Assembly: GCA_963681505.1 (NCBI GenBank) | Contig: OY811987.1 | Coordinates: forward strand, 288,501 to 352,500 | Length of the DNA: 64,000 bases | DNA from: Eunapius fragilis | Lineage: Eukaryota > Porifera > Demospongiae > Spongillida > Spongillidae | Direction: 5' to 3' | In this document: piece by piece, positions 24,348-34,750 of the stretch | Position numbering within the stretch: the first letter of the stretch is position 1 | Layout of the letters: each line of letters opens with the position of its first letter | Made by a program: the position numbers and the translations under genes | Notes under the pieces: generated by a model | What the model was told of the DNA's origin: nothing | The model's database searches: none | The model's input: only the letters and a program-made list of their open reading frames with translations

Positions 24348-24800
24348 TTAAAAAAAAAAAAAAGGAATACTTGGCTCAAAAGGTGTTACACAATAATTGA
24401 GTGGGTGTTGCGCGCATGAATAGAGTGGGTAACTAGTCTGGGGACCCCACAAATGCCGAGCTCTCCGTGAGTTTAAAGTACGTGTGCCGTGTGCCAGGGT
24501 GAATCTTTTTCGTGGCAAGAAGTAAATTAAACAGTGTGGTCCTCTGGCTATTTCTTGCACAGTACTATGAAAGTCCAAGAGTCGGGAGTACACTCTAAAA
24601 CCCTAAATTCAACCCCTTTAGGACACCCTTCACGTGGTTCTTGGTTATCCCACATGGCCTGGCCCAACTCATCGCATCCACTTATTATTAATGTATTCTT
24701 AAGTTGAGATGAATCAGACACAGCAACTTAGCTACACACATATAGCTCCCAAGGATGATCAAATATCAGACGGGGGGAGGGGGAATAAGGATAAGCCATG
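24348..24800. other. Gap between the SDR 5' end and the EIF1AD 3' end
   Basis: No gene seen. An oligo(A) run lies just above the SDR start (24350-24363). The SDR promoter is expected here. Both flanking genes are on the minus strand. Confidence 0.5.
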
Positions 24801-25510
24801 TCAGCTCTCTCTATCACTTTCTGACCCTGATGATTCCTCCTCTTGAGGTGCTTGTCTGTTGGTGTTTACAAACAAACCATCTTCCTCTTCATCCTCCTCA
24901 TCAGTGGATGCTCTAAGTGGTCCCTTGTCTGACTCTGGGGACTCACTGATAACAACAACAACATGGTTTATTTATAGCACTGCCAGATAGAAAACATACT
25001 TGGTGCAAGTGGTAGTGTTATCCTCAGAGGTAAATGGCCTGCAAAAGATATATGCTTCATCTTCACAAAGTGCAGATTTCGTGGCAAAAACGTACCACAA
25101 CTTCTGGTCACAAAGGTCCTTTATCTGCATTGGATAGAGTATGCGCACTATTTCGGCCTGGACTTTTTGACCTTCTGGTATAGGTTCAACGATTATGAAG
25201 TCTCCTGTCGGAGAAGAAATGATTTTTTTTTTTTGAAACTGCAATGAACGCCAAATTGCAGACCTCGCTTTATCCAAACATTTCTTCGGAACTTTGTTGG
25301 CATGCTAGCCAGCATACGCTGTCCAGATGGTGTTTCTACCTCATGTAAGTTATTGCCCTTCCCGCATATGACCTGCAGAAAGTGCCCCAGTGACAAATAA
25401 TACACATGAAGTGCACGCAATACTTTCACTATAGTTTGCTCTCCAGTGAGAGCGACAAAGTCTTCCAGCACTTCTCTAGTCACGTGCTTTCGTTTAGTAG
25501 CTTTGGACAT
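24801..25510 (-). CDS. EIF1AD: eIF1A domain-containing protein (OBELIX homologue)
   Basis: Small nuclear protein with an S1-like eIF1A domain; linked to late cytoplasmic maturation of 40S ribosomal subunits. Exons: 25406-25510, 25264-25372, 25096-25204, 25000-25038 and 24801-24945, giving about 168 residues (human 165). Starts [18 protein letters not shown]; then [51 protein letters not shown]; ends with an acidic tail containing LFVNTNRQ, all as in human. The junction after KVLRALH is uncertain: the 33 bp to 25373, or 48 bp using a later acceptor, could be a very small intron or could be kept, since all three choices stay in frame. Head-to-head with BANF1. Confidence 0.92.
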
Positions 25511-25641
25511 GTTCTAAACAAACATAATAATTTTGTCCAGTTGGCGCTAATTAGAATCAACGATTTGAAAGTTGTGTAAGTCGTTGGCGTGGTACATACA
25601 CAACAAAGTACTACACTTCCTTCATTTTTAGGTAAAAAACG
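25511..25641. promoter_or_regulatory. Putative two-way promoter, EIF1AD/BANF1
   Basis: 131 bp between the two start codons. The same head-to-head pair is, from memory, adjacent in human, which supports an old shared promoter. Confidence 0.6.
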
Positions 25642-25914
25642 ATGTCGACGACTTCACAAAAGCATCGCGACTTCGTAGGGGAGCCTCTTGGCGATAAACC
25701 AGTAACTGCTCTCGCAGGGATAGGAGATGCCCTAGGGGGACGCCTCATCGAAAAGGGATTCGATAAAGCTTACGTAGTACTGGGCCAGTTTTTAGTTCTC
25801 AAAAAGAACGAAGAGCTGTTCCAAGACTGGCTGAACCAGGCGTGTGGCGCTAATGCAAAGCAGCAGCGAGATTGTTATAGCTGTCTGAAGGAATGGTGCG
25901 ACGCTTTCTTGTGA
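25642..25914 (+). CDS. BANF1: Barrier-to-autointegration factor BAF
   Basis: Small DNA-bridging protein that links chromatin to LEM-domain proteins and lamin and reforms the nuclear envelope after mitosis. One exon, 90 residues (human 89). The whole chain aligns: N-terminal [11 protein letters not shown] with the Thr-Thr-Ser phosphorylation cluster kept, the helix-hairpin-helix stretch [34 protein letters not shown], and the terminal [11 protein letters not shown]. One Ser is inserted after the start Met compared with human. VRK kinases phosphorylate this N-terminal cluster and so release BAF from DNA; a VRK gene lies about 2 kb away. Confidence 0.98.
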   Translation: MSTTSQKHRDFVGEPLGDKPVTALAGIGDALGGRLIEKGFDKAYVVLGQFLVLKKNEELFQDWLNQACGANAKQQRDCYSCLKEWCDAFL

Positions 25915-26075
25915 AAAAAAAAAAAAACGTTTCTGCATATGTGCGTGTATGTATTCTTTGCCATATCGTAGCAAGGCTGTTTAGTTGTAACATTGTATGC
26001 ATATAGAAAGAAAGAGAACGATTTAAAAAAGCATAAAACATGATCAGAAAACAGTTTAATATATTTGCTGCGTGG

Positions 26076-27482
26076 TTATAGCTTAACCACTTTTCTGTGG
26101 ACTTCCATCATCGCCCTTCCCTACAAAAGACAGACAAACTTAAATACAGGTAACAGACATCAAAGTGTTTGGCAAGGGGTGAATGATCCATGTCACGCTG
26201 GCTCTTAAAGAGAAGGGTTAGGTAAACCGTGATCTTAAATAGAAGGGTTAACTATTAGGGTTGCATCTTCATTGGAGAGGGAGTACACTATTGAGGGAGA
26301 CACACTGGCATCAACGTACTCTACGGATATCATTGAGGTCCTCCATAATCTCCATATCTCTCAACATGTAGATCACACAAGGACCTGTGTGCACAAGGCC
26401 AGATGTTGGGGGTGGGGCCACAACAAAACTGAGGACATAGTTTACCCATCACTGTGACTGGCTTCTTCCTCTTCTCTGGCAACTGGAATTCAGGAGGTTT
26501 CAACTTCCGTTTCCTCGATGCAGATTCTAACGGAAACATTATACTCAAGCACTACAGCAACCAAACTGGAACATGTACCGCTTGCAAGATCCGCAATGAT
26601 CCTGTCCTCCTGAAGCCTTCTAAGTCTCTCCTCAGCTTCCTGTTTCATCTTAAGCATAGTCACTTTGCCCGTCTCCTGTGGTTGAGAGGCAAAAGGTCAG
26701 AACACATGACGAAGCTCTTCGGGAGTGGGGTGGGTTGTTCACAGACCTCGAGATCCTGTGTTGCTGCTTGAACTTCTTCTTCATATTTGTTGGCAATGTT
26801 TTGCAACTAGAAAGGTAAGCAATCCTCACAGTGTGTTAGCTTGTCATGATTGGCTTTAATTTACCCTACACTGATGAAGCAAGGCTGTAGGGAGTCCAAG
26901 GAAGACAAGAGGATCATGAAACATGAGAGGCACGCAGTAGCAGACAGTGACCACACACCCACACCCACAATATGTGCTGCCCTCACCGACTGTCTCCAAT
27001 CTGCTTTGAAAGGCTTCCTCTAGTTCCTTCAGGGGAATAAGATACTCCTGAGCAGTTTCTGGTATAAAACCAATCGAGATAATTACATAGCAGTTCATAG
27101 CAGTACGCTAGTTACATCACCCCACCGTCCTGTATCTGCTGGATCTTCTGGTCGATCTCCACAATTTTCTCGCGATATAGGCTACGTATATTCTACATTT
27201 AAAAATGTTATTTGTGGTTTCACACTCACAGTTCTTTTAAGTCGACGAATTGCTGTTCCAAAAACTGTATATCGTTAAGGCAGTCCACTTTCCTTCTGTC
27301 CGTTAGGTCTCCGTCGTCTACAATTACCAATGTTCTAAATAGCACCCATCACTTGGACGCGGTTGGAGCTTACAAGATGAAGAGTCGTCTTCTGAGTTCA
27401 CGGAGTCTTCTTCGTTGCTTTTGGCATCACGAGAAGGCTCTCTCAATTGACGTTCGCTTTTCGTTGTACTGTTGACCGGCAT
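26076..27482 (-). CDS. BRMS1: BRMS1/BRMS1-like, Sin3-HDAC complex subunit
   Basis: Sds3/BRMS1-family coiled-coil subunit of the Sin3-HDAC co-repressor complex. Ten exons in phase: 27374-27482, 27230-27317, 27126-27181, 26987-27058, 26865-26884, 26747-26806, 26579-26675, 26446-26526, 26320-26384 and 26076-26120; 230 residues. It begins MPVNSTTKS (human MPVHS), has an acidic Ser-rich stretch, then VDCLNDIQFLEQQFVDLKEL, LYREKIVEIDQKIQQIQDG, EYLIPLKELEEAF and NKYEEEVQAA, a coiled coil, then SRKRKLKPPEF, GPCVIYMLRDMEIMEDLNDI and a short basic end. The exon at 26865-26884 is only 20 nt. The protein is nearer in length to BRMS1 (246) than to BRMS1L (323); which paralogue it matches is open. Head-to-head with VRK. 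Confidence 0.9.
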
Positions 27483-27901
27483 CCGTGGTGCCGCCACGAA
27501 GGGAATTTCCCGAGCTATCCGGGAGGTGTGACGAGCCCGAAGCACTTATATAGTTTGGGGACCAGGCGGCCGGTCCGTTACGCGCGCTTTTGCGCCAGCT
27601 TATAACCATAGATTACGTAAGGTCTTTAATTTAACATACATGTAACAGCACATTAATACGTATGTAGTTAGTTGGATCTGAGACATCGCTTAGACATCAC
27701 CTATTATTCTTTCTCCTTGGAGGAACGAATGGTTGACATTGTGAAAATGAAACTTACAATTCAAAGCGTTTTTTTTTTTTCAAAGCGTTTGGCAGTAATT
27801 AAATTTCCCGCCTAGACGTGAAGGGTTAATAAAGAAGTAAGCCACACTTGCCGCGAAGGGTTAAGGTACAAGGTAATAGCATAGTTTCCCGCCTAGCCAC
27901 A
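27483..27901. promoter_or_regulatory. Putative two-way promoter region, BRMS1/VRK
   Basis: 419 bp between start codons with no other gene seen. Contains a T-run near 27769-27780 and a repeated CAAAGCGTTT on either side of it. Confidence 0.5.
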
Positions 27902-30900
27902 ATGCCGGGGAAGGTTAAGAGGGCGGATGCTTGCGATGGCGACATTGCCGCCAAAAAGCCCAAAGCTCCTCCAAAGAAGCGAGGGGGACGAAAAATGCCC
28001 CCGCCTCTACCGTCAGGAGTGATCCTTACCGACCTAGCAAAAGGTCGATGGGTGCTCGGAAGTTCTGTTGGAAAGGGAGGGTTTGGGGAAATCTACCTGG
28101 CGGCTCCGGATGGGTCTAGCGTATCACTCGCTGCCGCGAAGCACGTTGTTAAGATTGTAAGGTTCCGAGGGCCCCCCACGTGAGGGTTCGTAATAATGAC
28201 GCCTTCGTAGGAACCGCACGAAAACGGGCCCCTTTTCACGGAGCTATCCTTCTATCATCGAGTTGCAAAACCTCAAGGCAGTGAGTATCGCTTTTGTTTG
28301 CAAAGTTGGGGTGCATGACCACGTGGTACGAGTGTGATGAAGTGAAATGTACACAGCCAAATTGCAAAAGCTGATTCAAAATGTTGACATAATGTACCAA
28401 TGTATGTAGGGAAACATTATGTACCAGTTTGTCGTAACATAATTGAGACAGATTGTGATATTCGGTAACTGAAAGAAATATCTATTTATTCGCAGTTAAA
28501 AAACTGGTACATTATGTACTCAATCTGAAGTCCGTATGTCAATTACTCTGGTACATACTGTCAAAGGAATGTACCAGAATGTAAAGACATTCTGGTACAT
28601 TCCGTTGAAACAATCTGTGTCAGATTGTCCCTACCTATCATATATGATGCACATTGACTAACGTATCTGATACACATTGATATGTGTATCATTCCTGGTA
28701 CAGTTTGTAACAATTTGGCTGTGTTCACGTGTACGGGGGCGTGTGTTAGTGGTAGTATGGGAGGGGCTTGCGTTGGTGGTAAATGGAATTGCCTTCCAGT
28801 TGATGACTGGGTGAAGAAGGAGGGACTTACCTACCTGGGTGTGCCCAAGTACATTGCCTCAGGGAGTCACACTCATGACTCTATGCAGTACCGCTTCATG
28901 GTGATGGAAAGATATGGGAACGACCTCCAGAAGTCTTTTGTAGAAAGAGGAAGGAAGTTTAGCGTGAAGACAATCTGCTACCTTGCCCTTCGATTGGTAA
29001 GTGGGAGGGAGGAGTAAGTTTTAACTGCCAGTACTGAAGACAACCATTGTAGCTTGAAGCCCTGGAGTATCTCCACGAGAATGAGTACGTCCACGCTGAT
29101 GTGAAAGCATCAAATATCCTCATGGGACATGGGAATAAACACGAGGTACCAATTCTCCATTCTACCAGTACTTGTTTGTTACCATGGTACTATACTTGTT
29201 TGTTGCCATGGTACTATACTTGTTTGTTACCATGGTACTATACTTGTTTATTGCCATGGTGCTATGCTTGTTTGTTGCTATACTTGTTTGTTACCATGGT
29301 ACTATATTTGTTTGTTACCATGGTGTTTGTTACCATGGTGCTATACTTGTTTGTTACCATGTTGCTATGCTAGGTCACTTAATTCTTATGTGTTATGTAA
29401 AGTACTAATGTGGCTGTGGTCACATAGCTCTGTCTTGTAGCCTTACCCTCAAGATTCTAGTCTTGCATTGTACCTTCCTCACCATGTATAGCTCACAGGT
29501 TTGGTTTCATTTTCAATCAGGTATGTCTTGTGGACTACGGGCTGGCATATCGCTACAGTCCAGATGGTGTTCACAAGGCTTATAAGGAAGACCCTCGAAG
29601 AAAACATGATGGGACCATTGAGTTCACCAGCATTGATGCACACAAGGGTGCAAGTAAGAGAGATCATTCCAGCAGCAGCATTCATACCTTAGCAGTAAAT
29701 GTTTAGATCCTTCTCGAAGGGGAGACCTTGAAATCCTGGGGTACTGCTTGCTCCAATGGGCTTGCAGCCGACTGCCATGGGAAGATTTCCTGGACGATAA
29801 AGAACAGGTGGCCCAGCAAAAGATGAAGTGGGTGTGGTTTATTGCTTCCTACAGTGTGGCTCACTGAGGGAGTTCCCCTCTGTACCTTCTCAGGTACAAA
29901 GGAGATGTGGATGGCCTTATGGCGGCTTGCTTTGGTCCCGCCCCCTCCACCCCTTCCTGCCTCAAGGAATACTTCCAGTACGTGTATGGCCTCAGTTATG
30001 AGGGTAGACCAGACTACGAAATGCTGAAAGGTTTGTTCCGTCGCGCTCTGAAAACCAGTGGTCTATCAGACGACTACACTGGTTTGGACTGGATAGCAGT
30101 TGCTCAGGGGAAGAAGGTAGGTATTGTTGCTATGGTAAGACAAACGTCACTTGTGTGTTTGTGCCTTTCAATCAGCACAAGTCTCCAGAGGTTGTCACGT
30201 CACCTTTCAGTAAGACAAAGGGCAGAGAAGAGGTAGATAATGACGATGAAGTAATCCAGAAAAAGCCCCCCAAAGCTAAGGCTGTCAGCAAGCAAGCTGC
30301 CACCAGGAAAAGGAGCTCTTCAAAGAGCAGTAAGGTATGGTTTGGGGAGGAGGAAACAGGACAATGTTAATGTGGGGAATGCCACATTAGGAAGAGGCGT
30401 CACCGGCCAAGAAGGTGAAGCTAGATGAGAAGGAAGGGGGTGCTGTTGAGTGCACAAATCCTGCCAAAGCTACAGGCACTCGCAAACGACCTGCGACAAA
30501 GAAAGCAAGCCCACCAACGAGCAAGGTTGGTAATGTCGTTATGGACAACTATAGGGGTTAATGAATAAGTGCTTGACGCTAAGTTAACCTAGCGTTTTTT
30601 TTTTGTTTTTTTTTTTTGAGGGGTCCATAGGCATCGGAACCGGGGGGGGGGGCAGAGGGGGCTATCGCCCCCCCTGCAGCGATAAAGGGGGGGCGAACGT
30701 ATCATTCCGCCCCCCCATTATAGGCTATGGTTAATTTTATTCACAATGCTGCATGCTGCTGCATATACATATTGCATGTCTTATGTGGTGTCAATTACGC
30801 ATACGATCGAACGCCCGGCACAATGAATTAAGATGTACAACATTAAACTGAATCAGATAACGCCAACAGCTGCTAATTCACACGATCTATAGGGTTAACT

Positions 30901-32996
30901 GCCATATTGCTAGTTGGATCACGTATCGCAAATATAAAATTTCAACAATTGCTATAGCGGTTATTTGGATGACATATATATGCATGCATGTTTAATAAAG
31001 GCCGAGGCCTCTTGTTTGGCAGCCGCTTTTTTGTGTAGTTTTTGTAGTTTTTTTAAGCGCGAAAAGCGTTGGCTTCTGGGGCTCTGCCCCAGACCCCTAT
31101 GGGGGAGCTTACAGCGCTCCCCCATACCCCCTAGCTGGGCGGGAGGGGTGCCCCCCTCCCGCACACTCCCCGGAGCAGCACCATATAGCGCCCCCCCCGC
31201 TATTATCTCCTTCCGATGCCACTGCGGGTCAGAAAGCCTTCCATCGAAATGGTGGTGCTCATAGTACCAGGAAGTACATGTTGAATATTTGTTCCATCAA
31301 GCCGGACGTGCAATAGGGCATGTTAACCAGAGCTAGCCATCCAATAGGGCATGTTAACCAGAGCTAGCCATCCAATAGGGCATGTTAACCAGAGCTAGCC
31401 ATCCAATAGGGCATGTTAACCAGAGCTAGCCATCCAATAGAGCATGTTAACCAGAGCTAGCCATCCAATAGGGCATGTTAACCAGAGCTAGCCATCCAAT
31501 AGGGCATGTTAACCAGAGCTAGCCATGCAATAGGGCATGTTAACCAGAGCTAGCCATCCAATAGGGCATGTTAACCAGAGCTAGCCATCCAATAGGGCAT
31601 GTTAACCAGAGCTAGCCATCCAATAGGGCATGTTAACCAGAGCTAGCCATGCAATAGGGCATGTTAACCAGAGCTAGCCATCCAATAGGGCATGTTAACC
31701 AGAGCTAGCCATCCAATAGGGCATGTTAACCAGAGCTAGCCATCCAATAGGGCATGTTAACCAGAGCTAGCCATCCAATAGGGCATGTTAACCAGAGCTA
31801 GCCATCCAATAGGGCATGTTAACCAGAGCTAGCCATCCAATAGGGCATGTTAACCAGAGCTAGCCATCCAATAGGGCATGTTAACCAGAGCTAGCCATCC
31901 AATAGGGCATGTTAACCAGAGCTAGCCATCCAATAGGGCATGTTAACCAGAGCTAGCCATCCAATAGGGCATGTTAACCAGAGCTAGACGCTAAAGTATG
32001 AGCCTAAAGTACCTAGTAACGCCTGATCGATGCATGTTGTGCCCAAAGCAAGATCCTAAGCTACCTATAGATAGCGATGACATTGAAGTAGTTATATAAC
32101 CTTTGCTGTACCTTACATACATGATAATTGCTATGAAAATTGTGAAGCAAAAACACATAGGTTAACCTCGCATTTTTACCAGCACATATACATTAACGTC
32201 ATTATTTTGGTCATTTGTATTTTGCTAGTGTCCTCCGATATGTGACAATACACCTGAACCCAGCGATGATGAGGAAGAAGAGGTTGTATTGGGTGCAAAA
32301 CGCTCTCTAAAAAAGCCCACTGAAGAGAAATCCTCTGTAAGGGCATGTGCTGGGAGCAGGAAGCCAAGGGCTGTATCCTCCAAACAGCCTGATACAAGTG
32401 GAAAGATTCCTGAAGTGACCTATCCAGCATCCCTGGGCTATGTAAATAGTAATGATGCTGAAGTGGAGGTAAGTTTGTTGGGTGTCATGCCTTCTTACAG
32501 TGATGGTCAGAGTGATGGTCAGGTCTAGCTACAGTGATGGTTAGGTCTAGCTACAGTGATGGTTAGGTCTAGTACAGTGATGGTCAGGTCTAGCTACAGT
32601 GATGGTTAGGTCTAGCTACAGTGATGGTCAGGTCTCACTACAGTGATGGTCAGGTCTAGCTACAGTGATGGTCAGGTCTAGCTACAGTGATGGTTAGGTC
32701 TAGCTACAGTGATGGTCAGGTCTCACTACAGTGATGGTCAGGTCTAGCTACAGTGATGGTTAGGTCTCACTACAGTGATGGTTAGGTCTAGCTACAGTGA
32801 TGGTTAGGTGTGAATTTCAAGGTGATTGTGGTGTCCAGTGGCAACATACCTGCTAATGATGTCACATCTGAATTAGCCCTCTGTTTCCAACATGCCCACA
32901 CACCACAAACACCTCACACAGCATAGCAGTGTGGAGTCAGGAAAATCTGGTGAAGTGCTTCCAAGGAAATCTCGGAGGCTTAATCCCACAACCTAA
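27902..32996 (+). CDS. VRK1: Vaccinia-related kinase (VRK1-like)
   Basis: Ser/Thr kinase of the CK1 superfamily acting on chromatin; BAF, histone H3 and p53 are known substrates of VRK1. Eleven exons in phase: 27902-28156, 28211-28280, 28800-28996, 29053-29145, 29521-29653, 29707-29827, 29894-30116, 30176-30334, 30391-30525, 32229-32468 and 32922-32996; 566 residues, longer than human VRK1 (396) through its tail. Gly loop [25 protein letters not shown] with the lysine; [13 protein letters not shown]; catalytic loop [13 protein letters not shown], where human has HGD, Asp kept; DYG in place of DFG (VDYGLAYRY); [33 protein letters not shown]. The tail is Lys/Ser/Glu-rich, ending [11 protein letters not shown], suiting a nuclear protein. 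Intron 9 holds an inverted-repeat element and a 31-bp array. Confidence 0.93.
28391..28655. repeat. Imperfect inverted-repeat element in VRK intron 2
   Basis: Ends share a weak inverted match (AATGT..TAGGGA against TCCCTA..ACATT). Inside, ACATTATGTACCAGTTT at 28414 is repeated in inverse at 28501. MITE-like; family unknown. Confidence 0.5.
29165..29372. repeat. 24-bp minisatellite with CCATGG in VRK intron 4
   Basis: About eight units around TACTTGTTTGTTACCATGG, most carrying the palindrome ACCATGGT. Confidence 0.85.
30630..31220. mobile_element. Putative non-autonomous DNA element in VRK intron 9
   Basis: Starts GGCATCGGAA and ends TTCCGATGCC, a perfect 10-bp inverted end. Inside are G-rich/C-rich subterminal blocks at both sides and a GC-rich hairpin region (31070-31160). 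No open frame of interest and no obvious target duplication. 591 bp. Confidence 0.55.
31312..31987. repeat. 31-bp minisatellite, about 22 units, VRK intron 9
   Basis: Very uniform units containing CATGTTAACCAGAGCTAGCC; only a few single-base variants, so the array looks recently expanded or homogenised. Confidence 0.95.
32500..32815. repeat. 22-bp minisatellite in VRK intron 10
   Basis: About 14 copies of CTACAGTGATGGTCAGGTCT and close variants. Confidence 0.9.
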
Positions 32997-33390
32997 TCCT
33001 CTGGTAGCTGCTACTGTAAACTACTTATATATCTTTTGCCACTACTATGACATCACTGTTTATCTGTTATTACATCATTATCACTGTTGTGTTCAGGGAG
33101 AAATCAATTATTAGTTAACCCCTTGGTCATGTACAAATCAGCCTTAGAACAAGCTGTGCATGTGTGTGTGTACATTGGTCATGAACATGAGTGGCTGTGG
33201 TATGTTAATCACAGGCAGTGTTGAGCTGATCTGTGAGGCCCCAATGTGAACACCTGCACACCAATATTCTGATCAAACACATCTGCGCATGTGTGTACCC
33301 AAGCTGGGCAATCAAATGACACGTTGCCATCAGCTAGGACCCTAAACGATGTTCACTTGTACTCTATATGTGTCATCACTCCACACACTG
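32997..33390. other. Convergent gap, VRK and COX7A2L 3' ends
   Basis: No gene seen. Both neighbours end here, so it holds their 3' untranslated regions. Confidence 0.5.
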
Positions 33391-33856
33391 CTAGTGGTGT
33401 TGCTTCTTGTGTAAGCCTCCTGTGGCCATCCGAGCCACACCATACAACGTAGCTGCTATCCCAACGAGAGAAAAGACCATGATACCCTTGTACACCATCA
33501 AGTCACGTGGTCCCCTTAAGAAAACGGGCAGTCCAGATCCGTTCATCTTCGTAAGAAAGAGACCAGATGCTATTATTATTCACCTGGTTAACAGAGATGC
33601 AACAATCACCTTAAAGAAGTCCTGTCGTGATTTTATTTTATTTGATGCGTTGAATCCGATACTTCCGGTACTGGGCGTGTAAGGCGGTATGTAGGTGGGG
33701 GTCGCACCAGTTCCAGTTCTTAATACGGGAGCCTGCGAAATAGAAAAGTTTAACAAGAAACCTTCGCTTTTCAAATTCAAAGCAACATACATTCCCTATA
33801 GGAGCTTTCCCTGTAGCTGTCACAGAGCCCGAAACTTGGTCGTAATAGTGGTACAT
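33391..33856 (-). CDS. COX7A2L: COX7A2L/COX7RP-like, respiratory supercomplex subunit
   Basis: Inner mitochondrial membrane protein related to cytochrome c oxidase subunit 7A; SCAF1/COX7A2L joins complexes III and IV. Exons 33791-33856, 33610-33732 and 33391-33546, in phase, 114 residues (the same length as human). It starts MYHYYDQVSGS (human MYYKFSGF), has a Pro/Thr/Gly-rich middle (GATPTYIPPYTPSTG), then the COX7A core SRQDFFKKMNGSGLPVFLRG, matching human KFFQKADGVPVYLKRG, and one membrane helix (IMVFSLVGIAATLYGVARMA). The long N-terminal part separates it from plain COX7A. Head-to-head with PPP1R37. Confidence 0.88.
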
Positions 33857-34072
33857 CTTTTGCCTGCGGGAAATAAACGCCTTCTTGTTGCGTCACGTGA
33901 AGGTCGCGTGCGTACCCTGAAACTGTTTTTTTTTTTTTGTTTTGTTTGGTGTGCTGGCAGGAGAAATATTTCTTTGCAGTGTGAATCGTGCGCTGAACGG
34001 AGCTCGGGAGTCCCTATAGTGCACGTAGGCTGTGGGCGGATACCACCTGCCCTTTGACACAAATTTGTTGCT
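33857..34072. promoter_or_regulatory. Putative two-way promoter, COX7A2L/PPP1R37
   Basis: 216 bp between start codons. A CACGTGA E-box-like site lies near 33893-33899 and a T-run at 33926-33938. Confidence 0.5.
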
Positions 34073-34714
34073 ATGTCCGCGGAAACTCCGGAGAGTGACG
34101 AAGATGAGGTTTGTATGCTACCACCTCAAACTGCAGGCAGCACTAAGGTGTTGACGGGAGTTAGCGATGCTCACGCTACGGGTACAACCATCGAGACAAG
34201 CGATCGTACGGATTACGAGGTGCGTTGTATTTTTTTGTACGTGGCCTCACCATGTGTGTAGTGTGGTCCCTAAAGCTGTGTGGAGACGTTTTTTTTTTTT
34301 TGTGCGTGTGTGTATGTGTATGTGTTTGGTATATTTGTGGTGGAGTATGCGTTGTGTACGTGTGGGGGCGGGTGTGCCTTTATAACAGGTCTGCTGATTA
34401 ACTAATTCTATATCGTCAGCTCGAAGACAGAAGGGAGTACCAGAACATAGTGGAGAAGAACATGCAGCAGGCCACAACCAATGGAGACCACACTGATGGT
34501 GGAGCAGGGGGAGGAGGGGCGGAGGTGACTCCCACACACAGGAGGGTGCGCTTTAGGGAAGACGAAGCGTTGGTCGCCCACTTTGATGACACTAACCTCT
34601 GGGCACATGGTAAGGGGGAGTGGCCTCATGTACCCATGGTTACTTGGTGAGGAGGGAGGCTTTGTGCGACAATATGGTCATGCAAGACCATCAAAGGCTG
34701 TCCTCTTAGCAGAG

Positions 34715-34750
<36 letters not shown>

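Noticed and set aside
24350-24363. Oligo(A) run as evidence of a retroposed SDR copy
   Set aside because: It lies upstream of the start, not downstream of the stop, so it is not a retrocopy tail.
30630-31220. tRNA- or SINE-derived element
   Set aside because: No A/B-box-like promoter or A-tail was found; inverted ends suggest a DNA element instead.
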